In this document: positions 47,501-60,148 of the stretch, one piece after another
How the letters are laid out: every line of letters begins with the position of its first letter
Position numbering within the stretch: the first letter of the stretch is position 1
Source: Bugulina stolonifera
Taxonomy: Eukaryota > Bryozoa > Gymnolaemata > Cheilostomatida > Bugulidae
Assembly: GCA_935421135.1 (NCBI GenBank)
Contig: OW285189.1
Span: forward strand, 9,321,072 to 9,385,071
Length of the DNA: 64,000 nt
Reading direction: 5' to 3'
Notes under the pieces: model-generated
Told to the model about the DNA's origin: nothing
The model's input: only the letters and a program-made list of their open reading frames with translations
Database searches by the model: none
Made by a program: the position numbers and the translations under genes

Positions 47501-50256
47501 TTTCTAAAGACAAACTGTTTGTTCTCTCACATATGAGTGAAGTGCAGAGGTTCGTCAAACAGATGGATTACATGTTCTACCAGTCTCTTGTAGAGGTTCT
47601 AATACCAGATGTCCTCAGGCCCATACCAGGTCAGTATTTCACCCACCCATAGCCTCAGGGATCCACTCATAGCCTTAGAGACCCACCTATAGCCTTAGCG
47701 TTATGACTACTTGTCAGGCAGTTAGTCTTGCATGTAGGTGAACTGATTCTGCTTTCAAGTAGGACTTTAGTACTTGATGCAAGTGAATGGGACCACTTAG
47801 ACAGTTGTATTATTAAATTAGCTAATCTATTGTTATTTTTCTTTTAATTTCCCTTCTAGGTACACTGACTTCCACCATTCGTAATGTTGCTAAGAACCTA
47901 GAAGGGTGGTTGAGAAGTGCCCTAACTGGAGCACCAGATGATATACTCAAAACAAAGGTTAGCTGACTACTGCAATGTTGTAATGTTATTCAAATAAGGG
48001 AAACAGCTGCATAGAAAATATTCTACAAAAGCTTTCTGCTAATTCTTTGATTTCTTTGATATTATGTTGTCTAACTACATGTTGTATACTGCTGAGTGTA
48101 TTTATATGTCACATAATTTATGGTATAGATCGGTGTGATTTTTTACTGTCAGATTTCAATGTAGACTTTGTTTTTCTAGCTGACTGCTCTGACAGCTTTC
48201 TCACAGACGCTGAGACGTTACACATCACTGAACCACCTGGCTCAAGCCGCTAGAGCCGTCTTTGATAATGCCACTCAGATACAACAGATGATGACTGATT
48301 TGGCTCGTGTTGATTTCTCCAACATCCAGGTATCTCATGGGATTCATCCTATACACACAACTCTAATAAAATGTCAATCTTTCATCATCATGTGTAACAT
48401 GTATTGTACAGACTCTCCCGGTAACATTGTTACAATGTATGTGAGTAGAGCATGTAGTTTGCGAAAAATATTATGTTATCGGTTGAGTATGATTATTGGT
48501 TGTCACCTGGAGTCGTGGTCAAGACTGATGTACACATGGTGGTATAATTTGTATACACCATTATGTGAACAGGAACAGGCAGCCTGGGTTTGCCAGTGTT
48601 CAGATGTCACCGTTAGAAATGTTGAGGAGAAGTTCAAGGACTTCCTACTCGGCCAGCATTCTCTGGAGGAGTGGCGCGATTGGCTAGAGAAGATGTTAGA
48701 TGAGGTGCTTGTCGCCTATGAAGGGGAGGAGACATACAGTAAGGCTGCCCGTGACTTCCTCCTCAAGTGGTCATTCTACAGGTACACATGCTATCCTCAC
48801 TAATAACTAATGTGTGCAATTATTTATACCATTTTCAACATCATATTATGTCTATTCTTATACAATTGCTGTGTGCAACAAGGGATATAAGGGGTATAAA
48901 TTTGTCTATAACAATATACATGGTATGTTGTTGTTAACAATATCCATATAGTAATAGTTTTCAAACTCTGATTTGAGTTAGTTAACAATGGCTACAGTTC
49001 ATTGAGCTGCTTGCAGCACGGACTGCTTTGTTTGCAAATGATTAGTCATTGTTTTACTGTTTACATCAACATCTATTACGGTTATTTGCTTTGGCCACTC
49101 CTTTCTCTATATTACTTTTTCAAATCCTTTTGTATCGACCAAATAAGTAATGCTTAGCATTAGCTTGAAAATGATCAATTGTACTGTATTTAGTTTTTTC
49201 ATGTGTACTCGAGTATGCAGTTTCCAAACAAATTTGAATTTTTCACTGGATATACAACAGTAAATCCTATGAGCAAACATTGAAACTTAAATATTGCTAT
49301 CTCTTTTAAAATAGTGTAGATAATGCTGTTACTAAAGACTATATTTAAATCCTAAAACAGCCAATCAAGATCTACGCTTCGCTAAATGATTTCAAAGTGG
49401 TGTTTTAAAGAAATTTTATGCAGGATCTGAACATCTGGTATACTGAGTTGAATTTATATACTCACTACTACACAATGTATTCAGTTGATTAACGTACTTA
49501 CATGCATACTGTTTGTGTATCTACAGCTCTATGGTGATCAGGGATCTTACACTACGTAGTGCTGTCTCCTTCGGCAGCTTTCATCTCATCCGTCTCCTTT
49601 ATGACGAGTATTTGTTTTATCTGGTGGAACACAAGGTGGCTGCTGCTACTTCTCGCACCCCTATAGCTGTCATGTCTGAGGTTAGTGGGCTATGACTTAT
49701 CCAGTACATATTATGTTACATGTCTATGGTATTAAACAAACGCTTACAATTGAGCCCTGTTCTACCAAGCCTGTAAACCTTTCCCCCCAAGTGTGGAAGG
49801 TTTATTGTAGCACAACTTGAATCATGAACTTATACACATCTGCTCCCCGCTTCATAATAAGTCACACTCAACTCTTTGGATATACTGCAATTATTATTAT
49901 AACTATTATCTACTCTGCTCGGAGTTGTAGGGCTAGACTAGTTAGCCACATGCTTACCAGATTCAAATATACTTTTGCATAGTACTATCTACGTATTCAT
50001 AGTTGAATATTATTATTGTTGTACCTTTTAGCTGATTGAGAACAATGATCAACTGAGACTTTCAAACCAGAAGTCTGCAAAGACGAGTCTACCTAGCATG
50101 GCCTCTCTCAACTCGAGGTTAAACAAAGCCATGACCAAATCTACTGCTATGGCCTCTGACAGTTCCGGGGCAAGTGGTGACGACGAAGCTTCCCCACCCA
50201 AGCGATTCAGGACTGATAGTGACCCTCTCGGAGTTGCATTGCACAGCATTAAGTGA
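44505..50256 (+). CDS. RFX1/2/3-like: RFX1/2/3-type winged-helix transcription factor
   Basis: RFX proteins bind X-box DNA as dimers and control ciliary and other genes. Coding exons: 44505-44703, 44910-45060, 45347-45416, 45588-45704 (or from 45585), 45861-46042, 46304-46478, 46753-46947, 47118-47197, 47475-47629, 47860-47957, 48180-48329, 48573-48781, 49527-49680, 50032-50256. Phases agree throughout; about 719 aa, close to human RFX2/3. The N-terminus is Gln/Ser-rich with a Q6 run. The winged-helix DNA-binding domain spans exons 45861-46478 ([42 protein letters not shown]). Conserved B, C and dimerisation regions follow ([54 protein letters not shown]). The extended C-terminal region places it in the RFX1/2/3 group. 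The start is the first in-frame ATG after the acceptor at 44486. Confidence 0.95.
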
Positions 50257-51528
50257 GCTCCATGTATTGGTTAACAATACAAAGATTATTCATTAGTTGA
50301 GTAGGTGTCTAGTTATTTATTGTACTGTACTAATTTTAAATGAAGATTTAGTAGGTATCCGTCCGTCCAATGACTGTTGGCAGTATTTCTATTCTATACC
50401 CTCCATCAGTACGTTATCATCCAGATCTCAATTTGAACAAGCTATTTGTGATGCTGAATTATTTCTGTTGTCTTTATTATTTTTGTTAGGTTATTTATTT
50501 TATTCTTCCGGTATGACTTTCTGTGATTCATATTCCATCCAACTACTTCTATTCTAAATTGTTTAGTTCTAATTTCTCATTGGTATACACCATTACTATT
50601 TATTATTTAGTTTTTAAGTATATATTTTATTTTAACCATTTTATTTATTGTGATGTTAGTGTTTATATACACCAAGTTATATACATATACACCCATTTCA
50701 GCCGTCCAACTTTTAGTGCTCTATTTTCAGCCCAAATTACATCATTTATTGTTTATATGTTAGGTCATCCTTTACCAATTATGTCTAAATGTCACTGAAT
50801 TAATTATTTAGTTGTTAGTATTTATTACTTGTATGAAATTGTACATGTGGGTACGTTATTGCTGTATGTTACTCTTACTTTATCAATGTTATTTTATTAT
50901 TCTAGTTATTTTTAATTACTGTTACAATGTATAGTAACATGACTGAATTTTTACTCTGTAGATATCAAAAATAAAACCATTATAGGTAAAAAGTTACTCT
51001 TTTTCCTTGAACATACATGTACATGTGCACTTATAGTTGTACCTTATTGCTTCGTTTTGCACCAAAATTTAGGAAAATTAAGAAAAATAAGTGTGTCAGT
51101 GTAAGTTGTAGTCTACACTGTATAGGATGATACATGTGTACTCTACATTTATCTTATTGTCGTCTTTCAATATTTATAACAGTCGTCTCAATAAATAACA
51201 GTCCCAGTATGAATAAAATACGTCTATGTATTTCAACATATCAATAGGGTACACAAAATAACAATGTAGATCCCTACAGAGATTTCATTATCAAACAATG
51301 GAGAGTCTCGAAGGAAATCATCATGTTTGTTATCTTCATGTACCATGGGTACATACATGTACATGTATATACCCAGTTCATGTCCTTGGAGGGCTCTCCT
51401 GAAATAGTAGTATACAGTCATGTAGATAAATGTTTTCACTCATTATAAACACTTGATGCTGGCATATCGTTTTGATTACCCTGTTGATCTCTCCGGTACT
51501 TCAAGTTCGTATTCGACACAGGAAAGAC
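50257..51528. other. RFX 3' untranslated and intergenic region
   Basis: AT-rich, with no exon seen. A plus-strand AATAAA at 50970-50975 is a plausible RFX poly(A) signal. The 5' end of the receptor transcript, directly downstream, is not resolved. Confidence 0.5.
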
Positions 51529-53181
51529 ATGAACACATCACTGGTACCAGATGTAGCTGGACATGGCGGCAATTCTACGACACCACTTCTATCTCTATAT
51601 TACCACCTGAACGATGGTTTATTTGTGAGCACACACGTGGTTGTTAACATTCTCCTAGTGCTGATTGGTCTATCAACCAGCTTAACGGTGCTGATAAAGA
51701 ACAGTAGAAGTTACTGTGGGAAAAGACGTCTGCGAGGCATTGGAGTAACGGAAGGACAACTTGTTATCTCATCACTTCTTTTCTGTTCTATCTACCTTCC
51801 ATGTATGATAGTGAACATTCTTGGAATAGATTTTGTTTATCATGGACCGTTATGCTCTGTGCTAATATGGCTCTATGGATCTATACATGCAGTCATTCTC
51901 CTTGTTAACTGCTGCCTCTCTGTTTGTTGGCTTGTACGAGTTCTGTGGCCAAATATCAACATCCAAACACATCTTACAAGCCTCTACATCACACTAGCCC
52001 TTGCGTGGATTATGCCATCATTAGTTATGGCTATTCATGTCGCAGTCCAATCTGGATATTATTCGCCTCCAAGTGAAATTTTTTGCATGAACGATCTAGA
52101 ATCAGTATTGTATCTTCCTGGTTTAGTCGTACCAACAGTTTTGATCACGGTTACCTGCTACACTATCTGCTTTGTTGCCGTTAGAGAGTGGAAACACATC
52201 CAATATGAAATATCACCACACTTGATGAACATTGTCGCAATGCAATCTAAGGAGGTTAAAACGATGAATGCTCACTGTACTGGGTACCTTATGTTTATTA
52301 CCCTGTACCTGGTGTGGAAGATGGTGTTTATTCTATACCCAGAAGGTGACTATTACACAGCCATATTGCTTCATGTGTCGTTTATACTGACACCTGCTGT
52401 TACAGCTATTTCCCATGAAGGTATTTTCCCCAACACCTTGTCACTGATTGCCAGAGGCTGTACGAAATTTTGCAGAAATAAAACGCCAGACAATGTAACC
52501 GGAGAACCACCGTCTTATTCTGACATCATGGCAGCTGAGAGTGGTAATCCACTTGATGCTGGAGGCACACAGATGCCAATTACTATTGAATTAACCACTT
52601 TGAACACATCACAGATCACTTTGCCTAGCGAGGTAAACAGATATGATCAAAACACTCCAGTGGTTAGTCAAAGTAACCATCAGCACAATCAGGACATCGA
52701 TGGTAACATATCACCGATATTGAGGAGAAATACGCCACCAGACATACGACCGCCCACCTTCATTGTTACGGATGTTGAGTTACAGGCTACCGACACATCT
52801 GCTGTTGAAACTGCCACTACTACTGCTAATACCACCACCACTACTGCTGCTCTTACAACCACTACTACTGCTCCCAATACAGTTGCTGTTACAATCACTA
52901 CTGCTGCCAGAACCACTACCACTACTACTGGCACCACTACTGCTGACATCCCTGCCCATACTGATACAGTGACATCAGTAAATATAACTGATGTTACCAT
53001 ACCAAGTTCAACTGAGCAAGTAGCATGTGTGACAGCTGACGGTTGCTATGGTAACAATGCATACGACCATCAGACTGATGCCTATTGCACTCGTATAGCA
53101 TTTGATGAGGAAGATGATGAGCCAACAGTGCCGTGCCCCAAGGCTACAAACCAGCCTCCAATTATTGTAACTACCTACTGA
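51529..53181 (+). CDS. Orphan seven-transmembrane (GPCR-like) receptor
   Basis: A single-exon frame of 550 aa from the ATG at 51529; upstream codons are open but lack ATG. N-glycosylation sequons NTS and NST lie before TM1. Seven hydrophobic segments lie at about 35-57, 76-98, 106-134, 150-172, 193-218, 250-270 and 274-297. Cys109 at the top of TM3 and Cys186 in loop 2 form the usual disulfide pair. The TM3 end reads CWLVRVLWP, not DRY, and TM7 lacks NPxxY. Cys311/Cys315 may be palmitoylated. The roughly 235-residue tail carries a PPSY (PPxY) motif at 327-330 and a Thr-rich tract encoded by ACT/ACC/ACA repeats (52797-52950). The ligand and subfamily are unknown. It is convergent with SARS2. 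Confidence 0.8.
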   Translation: MNTSLVPDVAGHGGNSTTPLLSLYYHLNDGLFVSTHVVVNILLVLIGLSTSLTVLIKNSRSYCGKRRLRGIGVTEGQLVISSLLFCSIYLPCMIVNILGIDFVYHGPLCSVLIWLYGSIHAVILLVNCCLSVCWLVRVLWPNINIQTHLTSLYITLALAWIMPSLVMAIHVAVQSGYYSPPSEIFCMNDLESVLYLPGLVVPTVLITVTCYTICFVAVREWKHIQYEISPHLMNIVAMQSKEVKTMNAHCTGYLMFITLYLVWKMVFILYPEGDYYTAILLHVSFILTPAVTAISHEGIFPNTLSLIARGCTKFCRNKTPDNVTGEPPSYSDIMAAESGNPLDAGGTQMPITIELTTLNTSQITLPSEVNRYDQNTPVVSQSNHQHNQDIDGNISPILRRNTPPDIRPPTFIVTDVELQATDTSAVETATTTANTTTTTAALTTTTTAPNTVAVTITTAARTTTTTTGTTTADIPAHTDTVTSVNITDVTIPSSTEQVACVTADGCYGNNAYDHQTDAYCTRIAFDEEDDEPTVPCPKATNQPPIIVTTY

Positions 53182-53620
53182 TGAATATCCAATGTTAACA
53201 TACCTGCTAATCAACACAGTCATGTATTTTATATTGTATATCCATTTTGGAATAATATTCATCATTTGCTACGAATGCAGTATTGATGCTACTACTTGTT
53301 GTTTTTGTAATAAAAAAGAGATAGTTAAACTATAATAAATTATATACGTACATCTATTTTAGTGAGTATATATTTTTCTCAGATGTTCACAAATTGTAGT
53401 GGACAGCTTCCATAAGTTTGCTCCATCATGCACCGTTTCCAATCGATATTTCACTAATGCATCAGATAACATAAACCTACACTAGAACAGTATAACATGT
53501 AAAAGGTGGCAACTAGTTTATTAACTGGATGAATTTGAAAAAAATATATTCTAATAACGTAACTGCTTCAATGCTAGCAAACTGATGGACATGTAGTTAC
53601 ATTTATATATGACTATATTT
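53182..53620. other. Convergent 3' region between receptor and SARS2
   Basis: Plus-strand AATAAA copies at 53309 and 53334 fit the receptor transcript. A minus-strand AATAAA (plus 53517-53522) lies about 100 bases past the SARS2 stop. No other content is seen. Confidence 0.55.
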
Positions 53621-54362
53621 TTAAAAGAATTTCTTTCTGGAGCGAATTGGTCGCAAGTTAAATGGTAACATTTGTTTGGTTGGTCTAAGGTACCTGAGAT
53701 TTATGTAAGGCTGCAGACATTCTGGCACCATTATCTGTCCGTTCTACAACACAATTAGTCAATTATAACAGTAATTATTGTGGGAGTCTTCGGTCATTGC
53801 CACCTATTATAGTTCACAGCACATTCAGAAGGCATACAAACACATCTATACTCTTGGTATAGCAATTCATGTGAGGAAAATTGCAAAAAAATGCATACTG
53901 TCAAAGTTATGAGATGAAAATGGAGAACAACAGTAAGGCTGATTCCATGTAGCAACATATATGATAGGAGCAGCTGGTGGCCACTACTAGGAAAATATGT
54001 GGCTTCCATAGAAATGGACATTCTACTATTTAACTACCTGGTTATCTGCAAGCTAAACTATACTACAGTGTAGGTGCTGTACAGAGTTGGGGAGTTGGCT
54101 AAACTCACAGAACATAAGGAACAATACATAGTATGCTGATTTTCCCAGCAAAACACTAGTATATTACTATGTAGAATTACAGTAATTGTTTTAGAGAAGA
54201 GGGTAACCTTCTATATTCTACTGTACCAGCAAATAGTATTAAAATATAACAGGAAGTCAAGTTCAAATTTTGAGCAAAATAGAGTGGTAGAAGTAGCAGC
54301 AATAGTTTACAGTAGTAGTAGTAGTGGTAGTAGTAGTGGTGGTGGTGGTGGTGGTGGTAGTG

Positions 54363-54422
<60 letters not shown>

Positions 54423-57400
54423 CTAGTAGTAGTTGGTAGCAATAGTGATGGTAGTGGTGATAGTGACAGTGGTAGTGGTGATAGTGACAGTGCTAGTAGT
54501 TCATAGCGGTGGTGGTAGTAGTTAGAGTGGCAGTGGTGGTAAGACTAGTTAGTAGTGGTGGTAGTGGCAGTAGGAGTAGCGACAATAGCTGGTAACAGTT
54601 ATGTAGCAAAGAATGGTTATGACTATAATTATTATAACAGTAAAGAGTGGACATACCTGTGTCTGATTCTGTTCAACTATTGCCATGAGTATACGTGGTA
54701 TAGCACATCCTGTACCATTAACAGTATGAGCAAACTCATCATCTGGTGTGGTGATGGCGAGTCTACGTGCTTGGTAGTCTGTACAGTTAGACGCACTGGA
54801 TATCTATAGACAGACATGGAACAATCCAGACTATCATATATTAGGTCTACATTTAATTCACGATTTTACACTAATAGCGTACTTTGTCCGAAATATGAGG
54901 ATTTAATTGCTGTGTAGTGTAACCAAGTATATGAGAGGTCAGAGGCTTACCTCTCCCCAATGTTTAAGATGCTCCAGCCAAGCCTCAATATCATACTTCT
55001 TATAGGCTGCTGCACCGAGCTCCTCGCTAGGCATCTGTGCGAGCCGATAGCATAACCCAAGTTCTGCAAACAACTCGCACTGTATCTCTACTATCTCCTG
55101 TAGTAGGCCATCACTCTGACTCGGCATACACACTGTGAACATCTCAACTTTGGTGAACTGGTGTAACCTGTCATATAAGTCAACCAGTCAACGTATCATT
55201 ATAATAATATAGTAGCACAGAATACTTTATGTAGCACTGGTGTAAATGTGTAACTTCTAATACCACTAGCTAGGTCTGAGATTATGAACACATTTCTGGT
55301 TCAATATCATAGTTAACCTCTAAAGAAAGTACAGTCAAAGTCATTTATTGCAGTACTCTTGGCCATCCATCCTGGAACTTTGATGGCATTTAAAGAAAAC
55401 AAAACCCTACTACATTACAAAATATAGTACTATTATCAAAATATAGACTAAAATAATGTAAACAAAAAACAAACCTGTAAAATCCTTTGTCAATTTTATT
55501 TTTGGCTTCTTCGGCTCGGTAACATTGCGAGTAGGTGCACATCTTCACAGGTTGACTATTCTCCATAGATTTACCTGCGTATAGTCCTGCCATAGACATC
55601 TCTGATGTACCAGCTAGACACAAGCCTCCTTGATCTGCTCTCACTTTATATATCTGGTTCTGCCTGCCAGTGGTAACGAAGCCACACCCATTCTAAAGGC
55701 ATAGCATTTGAGAGTGATAATAATATAATCCATGCCTGGTCTTATTACCGCAAACTGTACATGGCATAATTTAAATATTATGAAAGACAAGATAAAATGT
55801 GTGTAGATGTACTCGCATATATATATCAATAGATAATAGGGATAGCATAGTTATAGCACACGATAGATTAGAGTAGCATTAGTAAATGATTTGATGTATC
55901 AAGTATTGACAGTAGGGCTCTAGAGGTATAGATCAGGAATTGAATTATACTGAGAAATGAACTTTGACGATTTAGTTCAAGCCCATGTACCTAGAGAGCC
56001 TCGAGTACCTCAAGTACCCAGAGGTCATTTCAAGGAGCGAGTTATTCATTAAAATTTAAAATGCTACTCTGTCATCTATCACACCTTGCGCAGTGCTTCA
56101 AAGTGGAATTCAGAAAGTGTTGTTAAACCAAGATGACTCTTAAACTACTTACTACTTACTATTAATTTTTCAGGCAATAAATCCGGCACTGAAATATAAT
56201 TCCAACCCCTATCCCTTAATTTGTCCAAAGTCCAGCGAACCAATGCCCTCTCTAGCTTTGCCAGGTCGCCAATAAGGAAATATGATCTGCCACCAAACAG
56301 TAAATTGGATGTTGCTAATTTTTGAAAGTTGATGAGTCCTTGCTTACGGCATATTTCTTCAAATGCAGCACTTTTAGAATCTTAAAAGACGAAATAATTA
56401 TGGGGTGAACGGCAATCTAATAAAACGTGAAAATTGATCTATGCAGATGATTTATGTAAAGTAATGTAGCCTATATGAAACATTGATCAAAGGTCAAAAG
56501 ATATCAATTTGCTGGTTTTACGAAAAAAAAACCGTGAATTAACGTAGCTGTTTACAACAGCAGTAATTACAAAAAAAACCATTTCATATTTAGAAATGCT
56601 ACAACGAGTCTAATCAATCTTCGTAATAGTAATCCTATAATCCAACTACTGATGTCCAATTACTGATGTCCAACTACTGATGTCCAACTACTGATGTCCA
56701 ACTACTGATGTCCAACTACTGATGTCTAACTACTGATGTCCAACTACTGATGTCCAACTACTGATGTCCAACTACTGATGTCCAACTACTGATGTCCAAT
56801 TACTGATGTGATCAGTCTTGCAGTGTAAAAAGCATTGGTTACAATAGATTCTATCCTAATTCAGAATAGAAAGATCTCCAATTAAAACTAGGCCCCAAAT
56901 TTTAGTAATTTGAACTAAAAATGAATGTACATACACTGTACATACCTCTAACTTCTCCATATTGTTTTACAATCTTTAGTTCTGATCCATTAATCTGAAA
57001 AGTAAAATAATCAAGGTAAAAATTATATCTTTGTTGTGTAACTGTTTTGCTGCTAGAACTAACGGCAACACATTATTTACTATTAATTCATTCACACAGG
57101 AGCTAAATTCTATTCAATGAAGAGGACAAAGTCCCAAAACTATATCGCTGGTAAAATACATGTAACAGAGTCTGTGTCAAAAAGAAGATAACTCCAAAAC
57201 TTAAAATTAGTTAACAATGACCTTAGGAGGAGAAAACTCATAGAAACAAAGGAAGTTTAAACTGGTGTCAAATGACATCGAGTTGAATCTAAAACACAAT
57301 ACCACTATCATCGGCTACAAACTCACAGAATGAACATGAACCAATGTACTTGTCAAGCTCTGAATAAATTATCAGACTGAAATGAACACATAAGATAGTT

Positions 57401-57976
57401 TTGATACTGAGACATGACATACGTACATTAGTACACTTGTACTTATTAGCCTGCGAATGTTCACTACTTACAGTATCAGGACTAGATTGGTTTGGTATCA
57501 GTAGAGCAACTTTCTCCAGCTTTTCTTGGATGGCGGCATCATCTAGATTAGCTTTGTAAGTTTCAAATATTTTGTGCTAAAAAACATGTTTAAAGTATAT
57601 AGTGTCATATCTTGATGATGTAGACTATAAATATATGGTCGACATACATACAGTGTACAAACAAACAGCATGCTGCTAAATAAGCATAGTTTATGCCAAT
57701 TACTTCATGAAGACACACAGAATAATCAATATGGTTCACACAACTTACTAGTAGATCAATATCTCCAACTCCTTTGCGATTTTTTATATTGCTCCGTATT
57801 TTCTCAAGGTTTTCTGGAGCTAATAAATATTCCAGATCTGGAACTGGGTGTATTGGAAAATCATCAGCTCCAGATAAACGGGAAGAGATAAAACTTCTAG
57901 TTGTGGAAGAGATTAACAACTTATTGCGATAAATAGTTCGACATCGTATCAAACATCGAGAGCAGATTGACAGCAT
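53621..57976 (-). CDS. SARS2: Mitochondrial seryl-tRNA synthetase
   Basis: Charges mitochondrial tRNA-Ser with serine (class II aaRS). Exons (minus): 57976-57749, 57576-57472, 56994-56946, 56380-56160, 55692-55475, 55167-54951, 54803-54657, 53743-53621. All phases agree; 435 aa, against about 518 for human SARS2. The N-terminus (MLSICSRCLIRCRTIYR) is basic and lacks acids, as in a mitochondrial presequence. Catalytic landmarks are present: GTSEM (TxE), motif 2 (CYRAEE followed by HQFTKVEMF), YKKYDIEAW, ISSASNCTDYQARRL, and motif 3 (NGTGCAIPR). The tRNA-binding coiled-coil arm between NLEKIRSNIKNRK and LLIPN is only about 40 residues, far shorter than usual. Introns contain a 14-bp minisatellite and a long triplet repeat. 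Confidence 0.93.
54312..54560. repeat. (GTA/GTG)n triplet repeat
   Basis: A long, partly pure GTA/GTG triplet tract in the last SARS2 intron, with a pure AGT run of about 55 bp. It creates an artificial poly-valine open frame on the plus strand that should not be read as a gene. Confidence 0.95.
56641..56812. repeat. 14-bp minisatellite, about twelve copies
   Basis: Unit CCAACTACTGATGT is repeated about twelve times with rare C/T changes, in the SARS2 intron between the two exons at 56380 and 56946. Confidence 0.95.
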
Positions 57977-60148
57977 TTTGAGTTGAAGACTTATATCAAC
58001 TCCGTAACCTGTAACATAAAATGCTCATGGTCAACCGATGCCAAAGTCACAGGTTTTCTAGCATAAAATAATAGGCTTATTTGACTATTAATAGTAGAGA
58101 GTAGTTGTGGCCTAGTGGCGAAGAGCCCTGTACTTTGACGTGGGAGATCAGCGTTTGATTCCTGTAAAGGTCATTGGTGGTGCTAGAAAAAGTATCAAAC
58201 CTGTAAAATGCTCCTGCGTTGCATACCTTTTAGTCACTATGCCATGCTGAAAACAGCACAGCCAAGCCTCCTTTGCTACTTCAAAAGAAAGAAATGTTTA
58301 TCTCTTCTGATCGTATTTTTCTTATTTGGGATTAATAATGGGAGGTAATTAGGTAAGCTGGTAGGTTTTTTAATGGAACCCACTACAATATAGCGCTGCA
58401 TAATACATAGGCCTACACTTATTATTTATCCCCAATATAAGTTAAAACCACTAAACTGCGTGACAATCTCATTTAAACTGGCATTAGCCCAACTAAGCTG
58501 ACAGTGGGTGAGGATAAGAGGTGGTGGTGGTAGTAGTAGCAGTAAGCAAGTTTATAGACCTATAAAATAATACCTTTGTCAAGTGTGCAGTGAAATAGTA
58601 GGTCTATGTCTATAGTATTAGACAAGGAAAAATATAATAAGAAAAGCATCATTTATACCAGAATGATAGCTAGCTGTTGCGTGTTGTATTGTCCCAGCTT
58701 TTTTATTGATCTAGTAAGCTTAGCTTAAATAAAAATCTATTTTCAATTTTATTTATAAAAAGGAAATAACATAACATTTAATTAGCCCATATTGATATAG
58801 AAAAAATATAAATAATTCAATATGAATATTTATATGTAGGCCTAAAATATGAAAAATAAATATAAACTAAAATAAAATAGTAATCATCTCAATTAATTTA
58901 ATTTTTATTTTATTAATTATATTTTATTATTATAATTATTATTTAGAAAAAATTGTTTAGAGACCAGACATTCAATCATTGATCAGAACACTTTTTCTGA
59001 ATTAATTTACTGTGAAAATGGGAGGGCAATGTTAATTAACCGATCAATTAGATTGTTGTTACAGAAATGGGCCAAGAATTACCATAATTCTATGAAATCA
59101 ATGACAATGAGAAAGTTGATAGAAGTCGAAGGAAGAAACCAAACCATGTTATGTACATGTACATGCTTGTAGCCCCAGTGTAGCGTTCTAAATCACCTAG
59201 TTATTTCATTGTGCTGAGCTTACAGGACGATCAAGGGCATTTTCTGGCCCACGGGCTAAGCAACTAAACTCGAGGCTTGGGAGCTGTTTTATAATAAGGA
59301 GTTGTCATTTCTCTTTTCTGAGAGCCAGGAGAGGATAATGGAGGAACAATATGCAAAGAAGCATAATATACAGGTAGAAATGCACATCTTCAACATTCGA
59401 TTCCATTGGCTTGTGTACTGTTGTGGTCTACATAAATGATATACATTTGTAATATTGCATATTCATTAATTGGATATAATATTTATATGCATGTATATAT
59501 AAGTTGATTTAGAGATGCTTCTGCATTACATAATAGTAGAGCAACAGTGTTGTAGAATTTGTGAATAGTCAATGTATGTACAGTATCGTTAGGGGGTATG
59601 GCCATTTTTATGTGATGTATTTTTGAGCAATTTACAGTGTTTTACAGATTTTATAAATTTCTGAAGCCTATGTTTACCAAAATCTATCAAAGTGCTTTGT
59701 GTAGCTGTCACTGTGTACAGATGTACTAGTTAACTAGTTAATATGTTGCCCATGATTACTGTCAATACAATCTGAACTACACTGAAAGTATCATCATCAG
59801 GTGAATTAAGAGCATATATTTTAAAAATAATATATTTAATAGATAAGTAAATAAATGTGTTAGTCCATAACTTTAAGAAATTGTCCAGTTATCACTTCAA
59901 TATTTTGAATTAAATAGTCTTGTATTACTATTCCCTTTCCAAAATGTTATTGAAGTAGCAATATTACAATACAGTAAATTCTGAACATAACTTCAAAAAT
60001 TCATTGTCCAATATCAAACTCTAAAGGACTAACAAAAGTTATTCTATTTAGGTTGTACAAAAAGCAAAGCACATAAACACATACATTACACATACAATCA
60101 GCAATAACCTTTATGAATGTACATGTACAAGCCAAAGCATGCTTCGTT
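57977..60148. other. Intergenic region upstream of SARS2
   Basis: No exon can be supported. It contains a tRNA-like SINE fragment near 58,100 and an extremely AT-rich block at about 58,720-58,960. A short ATG frame (59341-59439) meets a weak GTAGAA donor-like site but has no recognisable content. Confidence 0.5.
58095..58330 (+). repeat. tRNA-derived SINE-like element
   Basis: An A-box-like TGGCCTAGTGG at 58108-58118 and a B-box-like GCGTTTGATTCC at 58151-58162 have tRNA-like spacing, followed by about 170 bp of unrelated tail. A clover-leaf is not maintained, so this is a SINE or tRNA relic and not a working tRNA. Confidence 0.55.

Noticed and set aside
48288..48803. 171-codon frame in the RFX locus
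   Set aside because: Two true RFX exons (48180-48329 and 48573-48781) joined through an intron that happens to be open. The spliced model fits the family better.
52689..53000. Minus-strand Val/Ala-rich frame and plus-strand Leu-rich frame
   Set aside because: Shadows of the ACT/ACC repeat that encodes the receptor's Thr-rich tail.
54324..54506. Poly-valine open frame
   Set aside because: Direct translation of the GTA/GTG triplet repeat inside a SARS2 intron.
58108..58162. Working tRNA gene
   Set aside because: A and B boxes are present but no acceptor or anticodon stems pair, so it is treated as a SINE or tRNA relic.
59341..59439. Short ATG frame beginning MEEQYAKKHNIQ with GTAGAA after it
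   Set aside because: The donor is weak, no partner exon was found and there is no similarity; it could be chance.
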